NCBI GenBank assembly: GCA_938028465.1
Contig: CALJAA010000103.1
Span: 1-33,799 of the forward strand
Reading direction: 5' to 3'
DNA length: 33,799 nucleotides
Origin: an uncultured Granulosicoccaceae bacterium
GTDB taxonomy: Bacteria > Pseudomonadota > Gammaproteobacteria > Granulosicoccales > Granulosicoccaceae
Below are positions 1-8,480 of the stretch, piece by piece. The position numbers were made by a program, and so were the translations under genes. Each line of letters begins with the position of its first letter. Positions within the stretch are counted from its first letter, which is position 1. The notes beneath the pieces were generated by a model. That model saw nothing but the letters and a program-made list of their open reading frames with translations, did not search any database and had not been told where the DNA came from.

Positions 1-1408
1 TAAGTGTAGGCATGGGTAGCTCGCGACTGGTTAACGGCCCGGTGTTCCACTCCTCATAAACCGATAAGCCCTCGCTAAACCAACGCGGCAATTGATGATT
101 GGTAGCCTCCAATGTGTACACATGGGCTATTTCATGCCACAGCGTACTACCCCAATGAAACTCCCCCGCCGCTCGTGCCTTTGGGCTGTCCATCGCAGTG
201 AGATAACCGAAGGTTACGCCTAATAAACCAATACCCGGTGTACTCACTGTGCGCACACCAAAGTCATCATGATCATGAAACAACTCGACAATCATCGGTT
301 TCTTTAAGCGAAAGTCATAACGGTTTGTAAAATGCTGCATCGCCCGAGTTGAAAGGTCAATCACATAAGGTTCAAGTGCATCAGCATCTTCACGATCAAG
401 GCGCACGATAAACTGCCCTAGGGTTTCATTTGTGTTTTTAGGATTACTGACAGCGCCGCTGGTCAGTCGCATGTCATCAAAATTATCGAGTAGCCGGAGA
501 GTATTGACAGTTTTTGCATCATAGGGATCAAGTTCAAACGATTTCATGATGTGGTAACGCGCACCAAAGATATTATTAATCCGTAATAAATTGATGCCTA
601 AATCACGATGTGCAGAGGCAAGCTCAGGCGACGTATCCACCGCTTGCTGATATAACTCTACTGCCTCACGGTAGCGGTAAGTAATAATATAAAAATGAGC
701 AATGATAGCGTAGACATCGCCGTAGCTATCACTTTCAGCCAAGGCCTTATTAACCATCGGCGTGATAGGTTTGCGATCTAATAAATCAGCAGCACCCAAC
801 AAGGCATAGATTTCACGTTGTGGAAACCCTTGCTCAACAGCCAACCGCTTAGCGGTGTTTAACATTCCTCGCGCCACCTGCAAGTTTTGCAGTTCTAGTT
901 CGATCTTAGCTAAAAGAATTAAGGCTTGAATACTATCCGGGTGATCAACCGTGATTCTTTGCAGCGCCTCTCTTGCCTTACCCTCGTAGCCTTCACCCAA
1001 CGCTTGTGCCAAACCGATCTGTGCCGGCAAGTACTCACTGTCATATAACAAGGCTTCTCTAAAAAGCGCCGTGGCGTCACTAACCTGATGCGTGGCTAAA
1101 TACAGGTATCCCCAATGGGTTTTAATAATTGGGTCGTCACTATCTGAAGCAGCTTCTCTATAATTTTTATTGGCCGAGCGTACATCGCCCAATTCACTTG
1201 CAGCATCAGCGCGCAGCAATGCAGAATCAGACGACAGCAGTGCCCTGTAGCAATCATCTGCGCCACTGTCATTGGCGTATCGCAGGATGTCACATTCTTT
1301 CAAAGCTGGGTCGCGATCAGGGTTATAGTTAATCACTAGTGCATAGCTTTGTGGCAACCAAAATATCGTTGCGACTAACGTAAGCCACATAACAAAGTAC
1401 TGTTGCAT
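1..1408 (-). CDS. Exported TPR protein with HExxH gluzincin metallopeptidase domain (partial, C-terminus beyond left edge)
   Basis: The reading frame is open from an ATG at 1408 to the left edge, so at least 469 residues are seen and the C-terminus is missing. The N-terminus (MQQYFVMWLTLVATIFWLP, then a cleavage-like QSYA) looks like a signal peptide. Residues of about 50-300 are helical repeats of tetratricopeptide type (blocks such as EAVELYQQAVDTSPELASAH). Towards the window edge comes a zinc-protease motif, WHEIAH (H425, E426, H429), followed by WFSEG with E446 as the probable third zinc ligand. That spacing is typical of gluzincins of the peptidase MA type. The start codon shares its A with the TAA stop of the upstream gene (TAATG), which indicates translational coupling. 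The predicted location is the periplasm. The substrate is unknown. Confidence is high for TPR plus metalloprotease architecture and low for any specific role. Confidence 0.8.
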   Translation of the reverse strand, partial: MQQYFVMWLTLVATIFWLPQSYALVINYNPDRDPALKECDILRYANDSGADDCYRALLSSDSALLRADAASELGDVRSANKNYREAASDSDDPIIKTHWGYLYLATHQVSDATALFREALLYDSEYLPAQIGLAQALGEGYEGKAREALQRITVDHPDSIQALILLAKIELELQNLQVARGMLNTAKRLAVEQGFPQREIYALLGAADLLDRKPITPMVNKALAESDSYGDVYAIIAHFYIITYRYREAVELYQQAVDTSPELASAHRDLGINLLRINNIFGARYHIMKSFELDPYDAKTVNTLRLLDNFDDMRLTSGAVSNPKNTNETLGQFIVRLDREDADALEPYVIDLSTRAMQHFTNRYDFRLKKPMIVELFHDHDDFGVRTVSTPGIGLLGVTFGYLTAMDSPKARAAGEFHWGSTLWHEIAHVYTLEATNHQLPRWFSEGLSVYEEWNTGPLTSRELPMPTL

Positions 1409-2328
1409 TAGTTTGGCTCCCAACCGGTTGCATCATCAATTTGCTGTTGCAGTGTGGCGATATCCAGCAGAATCGGTTCAAGCTTTTCATAAAATTCATC
1501 AAACCCTAAGGACGCTTTTTGATCACGTAAGGTATTGAATTGCTTTTCAAGTTCTAAGCGCTGCTCAAGTAGCATCGCAACTTCTGGGTTATCAATTGCC
1601 AAGCGCAAAGCACCAAGCCTAGACACCGCTAGATCAGCTTGATCATTAACCTTAATTCTGGCGTGCTCTGATGCTAAAAGATTTTGATCTTCGTAGTAGT
1701 TAACCACTTGCTCGTTGGCATAACGCCAGGCCTCACCTATCGTCAGTATTTCATTACGATCAACATCGGCAACATCACTACCAATGGCTTCAGCAAAGTA
1801 CTCACCAAAACGGCTGGCGTTCAATTCGCCGCCGCTCTTGGTGGCAGTAACAACCACCCGCCCAGGTTGAGATAAGGTATCAAGCAAAGCACCACTGGCA
1901 CTGGTCGCAACCACCACTAATTGATCAGGCACATCAACCCCGGCCATTGCCGCAACGAGATCCTCATCCGATAGGTCATCGCCTGGAATGTTAAAACGCC
2001 AATTGCGGCCATCAATGGCGCCATGCCCCAGCAATACCAGGATAAAGGTTTGCTGCTGTTTGTCGGCTTGCAATTGAATAGCTGACATCACCGCATCGCG
2101 CGAAACCGTTGGGCCAGTTAACAAGCTAAAAGCATCATCATCAGGGTTAAGTGTTTTTAACCCATCAAGAATAGTTTGACCCTGAAGCTCAAAGGCGTTC
2201 TCATACTCAACATTGCCGCCAATGCCGGACACAATAACGCCAGTGGTAGTTGCATGCACGGGCTGAATTATGATGCTTGAGCTCAGTAGTGCAGCGATGC
2301 TTAAAAATTTTATGCAACGTTTAATCAT
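1408..2328 (-). CDS. Exported caspase/legumain-like (clan CD fold) protein with catalytic Cys replaced by Ser
   Basis: I chose the ATG at 2328 rather than the further upstream 2358. It overlaps the preceding stop as ATGA and gives a clean signal peptide (MIKRCIKFLSIAALLSSS, cleavage near PVHA). The 306-residue protein has a clan-CD-like core: a hydrophobic strand ending in LLGHG (H102), and a later strand VVVATSASG. In legumain-type peptidases the corresponding motif is A-C-x-S-G, so S143 sits where the nucleophilic Cys is expected. From about residue 246 to 300 the chain is charged and heptad-like, a probable coiled coil. It lies between the VWA membrane protein and the TPR metallopeptidase in one operon. 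The fold is inferred from the two motifs only. It may be a pseudo-enzyme that binds peptide or partner protein, or a Ser-variant enzyme. Confidence 0.65.
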   Translation of the reverse strand: MIKRCIKFLSIAALLSSSIIIQPVHATTTGVIVSGIGGNVEYENAFELQGQTILDGLKTLNPDDDAFSLLTGPTVSRDAVMSAIQLQADKQQQTFILVLLGHGAIDGRNWRFNIPGDDLSDEDLVAAMAGVDVPDQLVVVATSASGALLDTLSQPGRVVVTATKSGGELNASRFGEYFAEAIGSDVADVDRNEILTIGEAWRYANEQVVNYYEDQNLLASEHARIKVNDQADLAVSRLGALRLAIDNPEVAMLLEQRLELEKQFNTLRDQKASLGFDEFYEKLEPILLDIATLQQQIDDATGWEPN

Positions 2329-4568
2329 AAGCGCTGCCACCGTAATCTGAGCAACCATTCAAGCAACTTAGCGCCAAACAGGCACAAAAAGAAAAACGGC
2401 ATATTCCACAAAGGCAATAGATTGGTACGCGTTAGTGCAGAGTTATGCAATGACAAGGCTTTACCGAGTTGATCAATATCTGCTAGCTCAAAGTACTGCC
2501 CGCCGGTCTCTGCAGCTACTCGTTTTAAGAAACTTTCGTTTCTTGTTGCACCAAAATACTCTGCCGTATTTTTACTTGCCATCCACCAAGCTCGTCTTGC
2601 GGAACCCGGTGCTTGTGACTCACCCTTAGGTGGCACTTGTACCTTCATACCGTATGGGCCTTCCATCGGCGCATCGACTGCACCCACAAACCGACCCGGA
2701 TTATTGATATCGGCTATTAACTCAATTGGCGTAATGGAGTTATCTGGCGCAATAACATCAACGGTTAATTTGCCATGAGTAACTGGTGCATACTCATCAT
2801 CACGCACGGTTACTGCTAAGGGCAAGCTGGGTGTATCACGGTAGCTCTCGCCAATTTGTTCAATGCTCACTTGCTGTAATGTTTGGCTAACCATTTTAGT
2901 TAGCAAACCTTGCCAAAATTGTTCGTGCGTTTGATCGGCAGCTGACAATCGCATTTGCCAGCGCCATGTACCGCTAGTTGCCATTACAAAACTCTGACCT
3001 TGGCCATAACGCTGCCACACCAACAACGGATGTTGTTTGTTTTTATATTCGGCATTCATTAACACGACAGAACCTGCGCGAGGTTCACCTGTTACATGAA
3101 TATCAGCCAAAGCAGGCAGTTGCTTCCAGTTGGTGATGTTGTCTCCTTCAAGCTTTAACCAATCGGTACGCTGCCCTTGCTGAGTTAAAGAAAAACTAAT
3201 CCGCCCACGATTAAAATCGTCGTTTCGAACTCGACTATTTAAACTCACCGGCAGTGCTTGCGCTAACAAAGTACGGCCCCACCCACCATTTGATAAGCCT
3301 GACTTTCCAGCCAACATCAATAATGACCCACCGCGTATACTGACAAAATCGCGAAGATTGGCTTGTTGCTCAAGTGAGAGCAAGGCGGCTTCAAAACTTC
3401 CGATGATCACTGCGTCATAACTAAATAAGGCTTCACGCGTTTTCGGGAAACCATTGGCAAGCTCATCAGCACTACTCACGCCTTGCCGATAATACTTATT
3501 CGCCGAGGTACGTAGCAAGCTAACCAGCTCTATGTTGCTATAGCCCTTCATCGCTCGGCGAATAAATTTAAATTCCCATCGAGGCTCGCCTTCAACATAG
3601 AGAATACGACGCTTAGCACCGCCCACATCTAAGATGCGACGCTGTGTGTTGTTTAATCGGTTGTCCTCTACCGATGCAGAGCTAACGGAAAAATCAAGCT
3701 CTGTGATACCTTCATCACCTGAATTAAATTCGATCTGATGGGCTGATTGAAGTTGCTCTGGGTCGAATGTTAGATCATCTGCATATAACAGGCGATCACC
3801 CGCTTTTACGCGTAAACGGGCGCTATCAACACCATGATGCTGAATAACTACCGTAGCACGCACAAGTGAATCAGCCGCACTAACCTGTTGCATGCTGACA
3901 TCCATCAGTTCAAGATCGGCCTCGTAGGTTTTTGCACCGACACCAACAGTATGTATCGGAATACCGGCAGCCTTAATGGTTTGCCACCATCGCGTATCGG
4001 GGACGCCTGTGTTGTCAGCACCATCGCTTAGCAGTACAACTGCTGCGAGTGCGCGTTGCTCAACTGCCTTACTGAGTGATTCAACTCCTTCCGCAATCGC
4101 TGAACGCGAACTAGGTTCCGGTAAATCATCCAATGATTCAAGCGACTGCAACCGATCAGTCACTGTGTAGAGTGAGTTTTCAAACAGAGGATTGTTGAGC
4201 AAGTCGTTTTTATCAATCGCTGCAACCGTGGAAGCAATACGACTAAGCGATCGCCCTTTATCTTGTTGGTGCATGCTGCCCGACGCATCAACTATGTAGG
4301 CGACGGTGTTTTCACCTGGCTCCAGCGACTCTGTGCGCAATGAAGGCAGCCAAAGCATCAATAAAGCCACAGCAGCTGCAAAAAGTTGCAAGCATCCAAT
4401 AAGGAACCGCTTGCCACCGCCTAACGGCATGCGCCACATTGACATGATGATCAAGCCCAGCAGAGCTAAACCCAACAGACCTAACCACAACGTTGGCCAT
4501 CCGCGCGCCAACACCCAGTCGGCCTGCTGCCAGGTCTCGATTGGCTGGTTAAAAAGGAACTCAAACAT
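2325..4568 (-). CDS. Membrane-anchored VWA-domain protein with glutamine-amidotransferase-like domain
   Basis: This protein of about 747 residues starts with two membrane helices (about 26-45 and 56-75). A von Willebrand A domain follows, with the MIDAS metal-site motif DASGS (D94, S96, S98) and a later LLSDGADNTG strand. Around residues 310-440 is a class I glutamine-amidotransferase-like Rossmann region (DAVIIGSFEAALLS, RGGSLLMLAGKSG) without an evident catalytic Cys. The C-terminus holds one more helix near LLPLWNMPFFFLCLF. This architecture is known from Bat/MoxR-associated membrane proteins, where VWA domains mediate protein complexes at the cytoplasmic membrane. An in-frame TTG lies directly before the ATG used here. 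No MoxR or DUF58 gene is adjacent upstream, because 4569-4976 is a divergent promoter region, so this is the first gene of its operon. The stop overlaps the next start as ATGA. Confidence 0.85.
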   Translation of the reverse strand: MFEFLFNQPIETWQQADWVLARGWPTLWLGLLGLALLGLIIMSMWRMPLGGGKRFLIGCLQLFAAAVALLMLWLPSLRTESLEPGENTVAYIVDASGSMHQQDKGRSLSRIASTVAAIDKNDLLNNPLFENSLYTVTDRLQSLESLDDLPEPSSRSAIAEGVESLSKAVEQRALAAVVLLSDGADNTGVPDTRWWQTIKAAGIPIHTVGVGAKTYEADLELMDVSMQQVSAADSLVRATVVIQHHGVDSARLRVKAGDRLLYADDLTFDPEQLQSAHQIEFNSGDEGITELDFSVSSASVEDNRLNNTQRRILDVGGAKRRILYVEGEPRWEFKFIRRAMKGYSNIELVSLLRTSANKYYRQGVSSADELANGFPKTREALFSYDAVIIGSFEAALLSLEQQANLRDFVSIRGGSLLMLAGKSGLSNGGWGRTLLAQALPVSLNSRVRNDDFNRGRISFSLTQQGQRTDWLKLEGDNITNWKQLPALADIHVTGEPRAGSVVLMNAEYKNKQHPLLVWQRYGQGQSFVMATSGTWRWQMRLSAADQTHEQFWQGLLTKMVSQTLQQVSIEQIGESYRDTPSLPLAVTVRDDEYAPVTHGKLTVDVIAPDNSITPIELIADINNPGRFVGAVDAPMEGPYGMKVQVPPKGESQAPGSARRAWWMASKNTAEYFGATRNESFLKRVAAETGGQYFELADIDQLGKALSLHNSALTRTNLLPLWNMPFFFLCLFGAKLLEWLLRLRWQRL

Positions 4569-4800
4569 CAAGATAGATTAGGGCCAATTGTGGAGGTACA
4601 GAAACGTAGAACGATTAACAGACTCAGCGGCTAAAAACGCCCATAAGCGTTGGAACAGCTCAGCTCGTTATGGTTCCCCAAAATGCGGTGACTTACTCAT
4701 TAATAAGCATAGCGTATTCACGAGCAATGTTGCCGTATCACATTGCTTGGTTTAATTATCTAAGCAACGGTTTTTGTGGCTGTTTTTTATTCAATTCATG

Positions 4801-4823
4801 TTAAACAATGTGCCATTGTTCAA
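4801..4823. promoter_or_regulatory. Near-perfect 10-bp inverted repeat, candidate operator upstream of fadL
   Basis: The left arm TTAAACAATG (4801-4810) and the right arm CATTGTTCAA (4814-4823) are reverse complements except for one base, around a 3-bp spacer. The symmetry and length fit a dimeric repressor site of TetR or GntR type. It lies about 38 bp upstream of the proposed fadL -35 element. It does not match the PsrA or E. coli FadR consensus as I know them. Confidence 0.5.
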
Positions 4824-4860
4824 TTAATGGTCAATCCGGCGAATCTGTATAACAAACCCT

Positions 4861-4889
4861 TCGCCACGGCGGTTTTTTCGTTTTATACT
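4861..4889 (+). promoter_or_regulatory. Candidate sigma70 promoter of the fadL operon
   Basis: The -35 candidate TCGCCA (4861-4866) and -10 candidate TATACT (4884-4889) are separated by exactly 17 bp. Transcription would begin near 4896, giving a leader of about 80 nt before the fadL ATG. A second -10-like TATAAC follows at 4898-4903. This assignment rests on pattern only. Confidence 0.4.
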
Positions 4890-4976
4890 GGCGGGCTATA
4901 ACACATTACAAACACGGAAGTTTGTCCTGAATTCCCGTACATCGATCACCATACAAACTTAATACTTGGAGAGTTT

Positions 4977-6377
4977 ATGAAACTGCTTCCGAAGCACCTA
5001 GTAACCCTAGGCGCATTCGGCATTTCCGTACTAGCTAGCAGCGCGCATGCTGGTGGATTTGCCCTAATAGAACAAGGTGCATCCGGCTTAGGTAATGCCT
5101 ATGCAGGTGCTGGCGCTGTTGCTCGCGACACCTCCACAGTATGGTTTAACCCTGCCGGTATTACTGAGCTTCAAGGTCGTGAATTATCTCTTGCGGCTCA
5201 TGTTATTTCCGCCGACACCAAGTTTACCGACCGAGGCACAGCGCTAAACCAAGCGGCTGGCGCAGGCCCAATAAGTGGTCCCGATACCGCCGAGCCTGGT
5301 GGCGAAACGCTTGTTCCCAATTTTTACTATGTCGCGCCTATTAATGACAAGTTTAGCTATGGTCTGGGCATCAGCGTGCCGTTTGGCTCGTCGACCGAAT
5401 ACGATCCTGACTGGAAAGGTCGTTACACCACGGTTAAATCGAGCGTGAGTGCAATCGATATAAACCCAGTGATTGCATACCGAGTGTCGGACAAGGTTCG
5501 AATTGGTGGCGGTATCAGTATTCAAACGCTCTCCGCAGAGCTAGAAAGTGCCGTTGACACAGGCATTTCGTGTGCGGGCACAATCGGCGCTTCCGGCTCA
5601 TCAGCGTGCTTAACTGCCGGGCTACTTCCTGGCGTTCTAGCCAACGACGGCTATGCAGCAATTGACGGCAGTTCAACCGCTGTGTCATTTAACTTGGGTG
5701 CACTATTTTTGCCGCAACCTGAAACACGGATAGGTGTTGCATATCGACATGAAATGAGCCATGAGCTTGATGGTAACGTAGATTTTACTAACAACGAAAC
5801 ATTTCAAGCTCTGCTCACTGGAGGCAGCGTACCTTTGTTTCTCGATGGCCCGATCAAGGGTGAAATTGATCTGCCATCACAGTTGTCATTTTCAATCGCG
5901 CATCAAATGAATGACAAGCTTGAGTTACTTGGCGACGCTACCTGGACAGGTTGGAGTAGCTTTAAAGAACTACGAATTAATTTTGAAGGGATACAACCTG
6001 ACTCTGTTTCACGCCAAGATTGGGAAGACGTTTGGCGAATATCTGCAGGCCTTAACTACCAGTTAAACGAAAAAGTAACGCTACGCGCAGGCCTAGCACT
6101 TGACCAAGAGCCGATCCCATCACCACAACGACGTACCGCTCGCATTCCCGGCAATGATCGCACCTGGTTTGCAATTGGCGCAGGCTACGCAATAAACAAA
6201 AACGCGTCACTCGATTTTGGATTCACTCATTTATCACTCGATGAATCTGCAGTCGACAACGACAATTCGATTCTTGTTGATGGCGTTGAAGTCACAAACG
6301 GCGCAAGCACAATACGCGGCACTTTCGACAGCAGTGTAAATATTATCAGCGCGCAGTTCAGCTGGAAATTTAACTAA
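4977..6377 (+). CDS. fadL: FadL/OmpP1-family outer-membrane long-chain fatty acid transporter
   Basis: This 466-residue beta-barrel passes long-chain fatty acids and other hydrophobic compounds across the outer membrane. A signal peptide (residues 1-25, ending SSAHA) is followed by the family's N-terminal hatch signature GGFALIEQGASGLGNAYAG and the VWFNPAG motif. Alternating hydrophobic and polar strands continue to a terminal aromatic-rich strand ending SAQFSWKFN, as expected for barrel assembly. The start ATG has a good ribosome site (GGAG) in its leader. It is the first gene of a plus-strand operon. Next, 11 bp downstream, is a VolA-like lipase, the same pairing known in Vibrio cholerae, which supports a role in scavenging exogenous lipids. 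The family assignment is secure; the exact substrate is not shown by sequence. Confidence 0.92.
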   Translation: MKLLPKHLVTLGAFGISVLASSAHAGGFALIEQGASGLGNAYAGAGAVARDTSTVWFNPAGITELQGRELSLAAHVISADTKFTDRGTALNQAAGAGPISGPDTAEPGGETLVPNFYYVAPINDKFSYGLGISVPFGSSTEYDPDWKGRYTTVKSSVSAIDINPVIAYRVSDKVRIGGGISIQTLSAELESAVDTGISCAGTIGASGSSACLTAGLLPGVLANDGYAAIDGSSTAVSFNLGALFLPQPETRIGVAYRHEMSHELDGNVDFTNNETFQALLTGGSVPLFLDGPIKGEIDLPSQLSFSIAHQMNDKLELLGDATWTGWSSFKELRINFEGIQPDSVSRQDWEDVWRISAGLNYQLNEKVTLRAGLALDQEPIPSPQRRTARIPGNDRTWFAIGAGYAINKNASLDFGFTHLSLDESAVDNDNSILVDGVEVTNGASTIRGTFDSSVNIISAQFSWKFN

Positions 6378-6388
6378 GGAAACCGACT

Positions 6389-8419
6389 ATGCAAATTAAA
6401 CAACTATTATTGATTGTGCCGGTTGCCCTGCTGCTACATGCCTGCAGTAGCGATAGCAACTACGATTTTGAACAAAGCATTGCTGATCAAGCAGAAGAGT
6501 TTGCTGCCTCCGTTGCACCTAGCTTGCAGTTTGATCCAGCCAACGGTGTTATTCCGTTTCCAAACAACTTGTTATTTTCTGGTAGTACGGACGGAACAAT
6601 TAATGCGCCTGCTGATGCAAGCAATCCTGCCGATCCTGCACTTGCGCTGAATCAAATGGATGGTTTTTCAACAACCTCTCCTATCGTTGCTGGCATTTCT
6701 CGCGCTGTTGACCCAGCAACTGTATCGCTGGGTAGCACGGTACGTGTATTTGAAGTTACTGCCGATCCACTCACGACTGCTGTCACTGGTGTTGTGTCTG
6801 AACTTGGCGCAACTCAGGTGCTAGTCGTACCCACTGATACACAAATCGCCATTTTGCCATTGCAGCCGCTGAAAGAAAAAACCAACTACATGGTCGTCAT
6901 TACCAATGGCATTGCTGACGCAAGTGAAACACCCATGCCCTTGGCTGCATCAACTTCATTCAATTTGGCCAAGAGCCCTACTGAGCTCACCGGCGCATTG
7001 GCCGCGCTAGAACCTGTACGACAGCTCACCGGTGCGATGTTGTTAGCAGCGGGCTCTCAAAGCATAGCGCCCGAAACGGTGGTTATGGCATGGTCATTTA
7101 AAACTCAATCCATCCGCGATGTACTGCAGGCAGTTAAAGATCAAGTGACACCAGGTGCGTTAGCATTGGCCTCATTTGGTGGCGCTACCACCATGGACAT
7201 CAACGCAGGTCTGCAAGGTAAAGCGGATATATTTATTGGTACGCTTGATGTGCCGTACTACCAAAGCGCAGATCCAGCAATGGCGTTAAGCAGCATTTGG
7301 ATGGATGTTAACGGCAATCCAGTCAGCCAGTTCAGCCCAACGCCAGTGGCAACAGGTACGCAAACCATACCGGTAATCATGACCGTACCTAATGCAACAT
7401 CAATGGCTGGCGCTACACCGCCTGCGAATGGTTGGCCGGTTACGATCTACCAACATGGGGTTACCCGTCAACGTTCAGATATTGTTACGGTCGCAGACGC
7501 ACTTGCCGATGCAGGCCGCGCTGTTATCGCGATAGATCTGCCACTGCATGGGCTTAGCCCAATTACCGCAGATGGCGATCCCAATCCATTTCACGCAGAT
7601 AACACCCCTTTCCCAAATGATGCTGAACGTACATTCGGGATTGATCTTGTTGACAATAATACGCGTGCACCAGTAGATGGGGGCGATGGCCTTGCAGATC
7701 CTTCAGGTCAGCACTATTTCAATTTTCAAAACTTGGGTAATGCACGCGACAGCCTTCGCCAAAGTGTCGCTGACTTGATGGTTTTATCAGCAAGTCTTGC
7801 GGGCGCGCAAGGGGAAGGCGTGAGTCTTGATGCCAGCAATGTCACCTTTGTTGGTCATTCACTGGGCGCAATGGTCGGCATAACCTATCTGTCATTTGAC
7901 GACACTATCCCGTCGGCAACACTTGCAATGCCTGGCGGCGGCATAGCGCAGCTACTGGCAAACTCTGTCAGCTTTATGGATACCGTTAACGCTGGCTTGA
8001 CAGCTGTTGGGGCTCCTCCTGGTTCTGCCGCTTACTCACAGTTTTTAGTGGCAGCACAAACAGTTTTGGATTCGCCAGATCCGATCAACCATGCAACTGC
8101 ACTCGCAGCCACGGGAAAAAACATTCACATGATTGAGGCGATTGGTGATGAAACTATTCCTAATGCGGTTGCCACCGCACCGTTGGCGGGCACTGCTCCG
8201 ATCGTTCGCCAAATGGGCCTAGCGCAAGTAAACGGCACAACGTCTGGCAGCGCACTGGTGCGATTTACCGAGGGTAGTCACGGTTCGTTTATCAGCCCGG
8301 CAAGCAGTTTAGCTGCGACCGTTGAGATGCAAACGCAAATGGCCGCCTACGCAGCCAGCTTTGGCAGCGTGTTGCAGATCAACGATACCACTGTGATAGA
8401 AGCACCACCGGCACAGTAA
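6389..8419 (+). CDS. volA: VolA-like surface lipoprotein lysophospholipase/lipase
   Basis: This 676-residue protein begins with a lipoprotein signal peptide whose lipobox LHAC places the lipidated Cys at residue 19. The N-terminal half matches the style of the bacterial virulence-factor lipase N-terminal domain (FDPANGVIPFPNNLLF). The C-terminal half is an alpha/beta hydrolase: nucleophile elbow GHSLG (S491), acid D587 in IGDETIPN, and base H631 in EGSHGSF. In V. cholerae the homologous arrangement, VolA next to FadL, hydrolyses lysophosphatidylcholine at the cell surface and hands the fatty acid to FadL. Here too it directly follows fadL, with AAGGA before its ATG. The symbol is given by homology of architecture and context. 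Substrate preference between lysophospholipid and other esters is inferred. Confidence 0.85.
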   Translation: MQIKQLLLIVPVALLLHACSSDSNYDFEQSIADQAEEFAASVAPSLQFDPANGVIPFPNNLLFSGSTDGTINAPADASNPADPALALNQMDGFSTTSPIVAGISRAVDPATVSLGSTVRVFEVTADPLTTAVTGVVSELGATQVLVVPTDTQIAILPLQPLKEKTNYMVVITNGIADASETPMPLAASTSFNLAKSPTELTGALAALEPVRQLTGAMLLAAGSQSIAPETVVMAWSFKTQSIRDVLQAVKDQVTPGALALASFGGATTMDINAGLQGKADIFIGTLDVPYYQSADPAMALSSIWMDVNGNPVSQFSPTPVATGTQTIPVIMTVPNATSMAGATPPANGWPVTIYQHGVTRQRSDIVTVADALADAGRAVIAIDLPLHGLSPITADGDPNPFHADNTPFPNDAERTFGIDLVDNNTRAPVDGGDGLADPSGQHYFNFQNLGNARDSLRQSVADLMVLSASLAGAQGEGVSLDASNVTFVGHSLGAMVGITYLSFDDTIPSATLAMPGGGIAQLLANSVSFMDTVNAGLTAVGAPPGSAAYSQFLVAAQTVLDSPDPINHATALAATGKNIHMIEAIGDETIPNAVATAPLAGTAPIVRQMGLAQVNGTTSGSALVRFTEGSHGSFISPASSLAATVEMQTQMAAYAASFGSVLQINDTTVIEAPPAQ

Positions 8420-8436
8420 GTAGTGAAATGAGTGAG

Positions 8437-8459
8437 ATGGAGCGCATTCGGCGCTCCAT
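8437..8459. repeat. Intercistronic hairpin between volA-like gene and CHI-fold gene
   Basis: Perfect 9-bp arms, ATGGAGCGC and GCGCTCCAT, enclose a 5-base loop. No U tract follows, so it is unlikely to be an efficient terminator. It is better read as an mRNA-processing or stability element that could set the level of the third gene relative to the first two. Confidence 0.5.
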
Positions 8460-8480
8460 ATTCAAAACCAAGGAAACACT

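Larger units (their letters stand above)
4569..4976. promoter_or_regulatory. Divergent intergenic region between the VWA operon and fadL operon
   Basis: This 408-bp gap contains no credible gene. It must carry the start signals for both flanking operons. On the fadL side it holds a 23-bp inverted repeat at 4801-4823 and a sigma70-like promoter at 4861-4889. On the VWA side the minus strand can form a small stem (AACGC at 4636-4640 with GCGTT at 4647-4651) followed by a short U run. That could be a weak attenuator in the leader. No convincing minus-strand promoter could be fixed. Confidence 0.6.
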
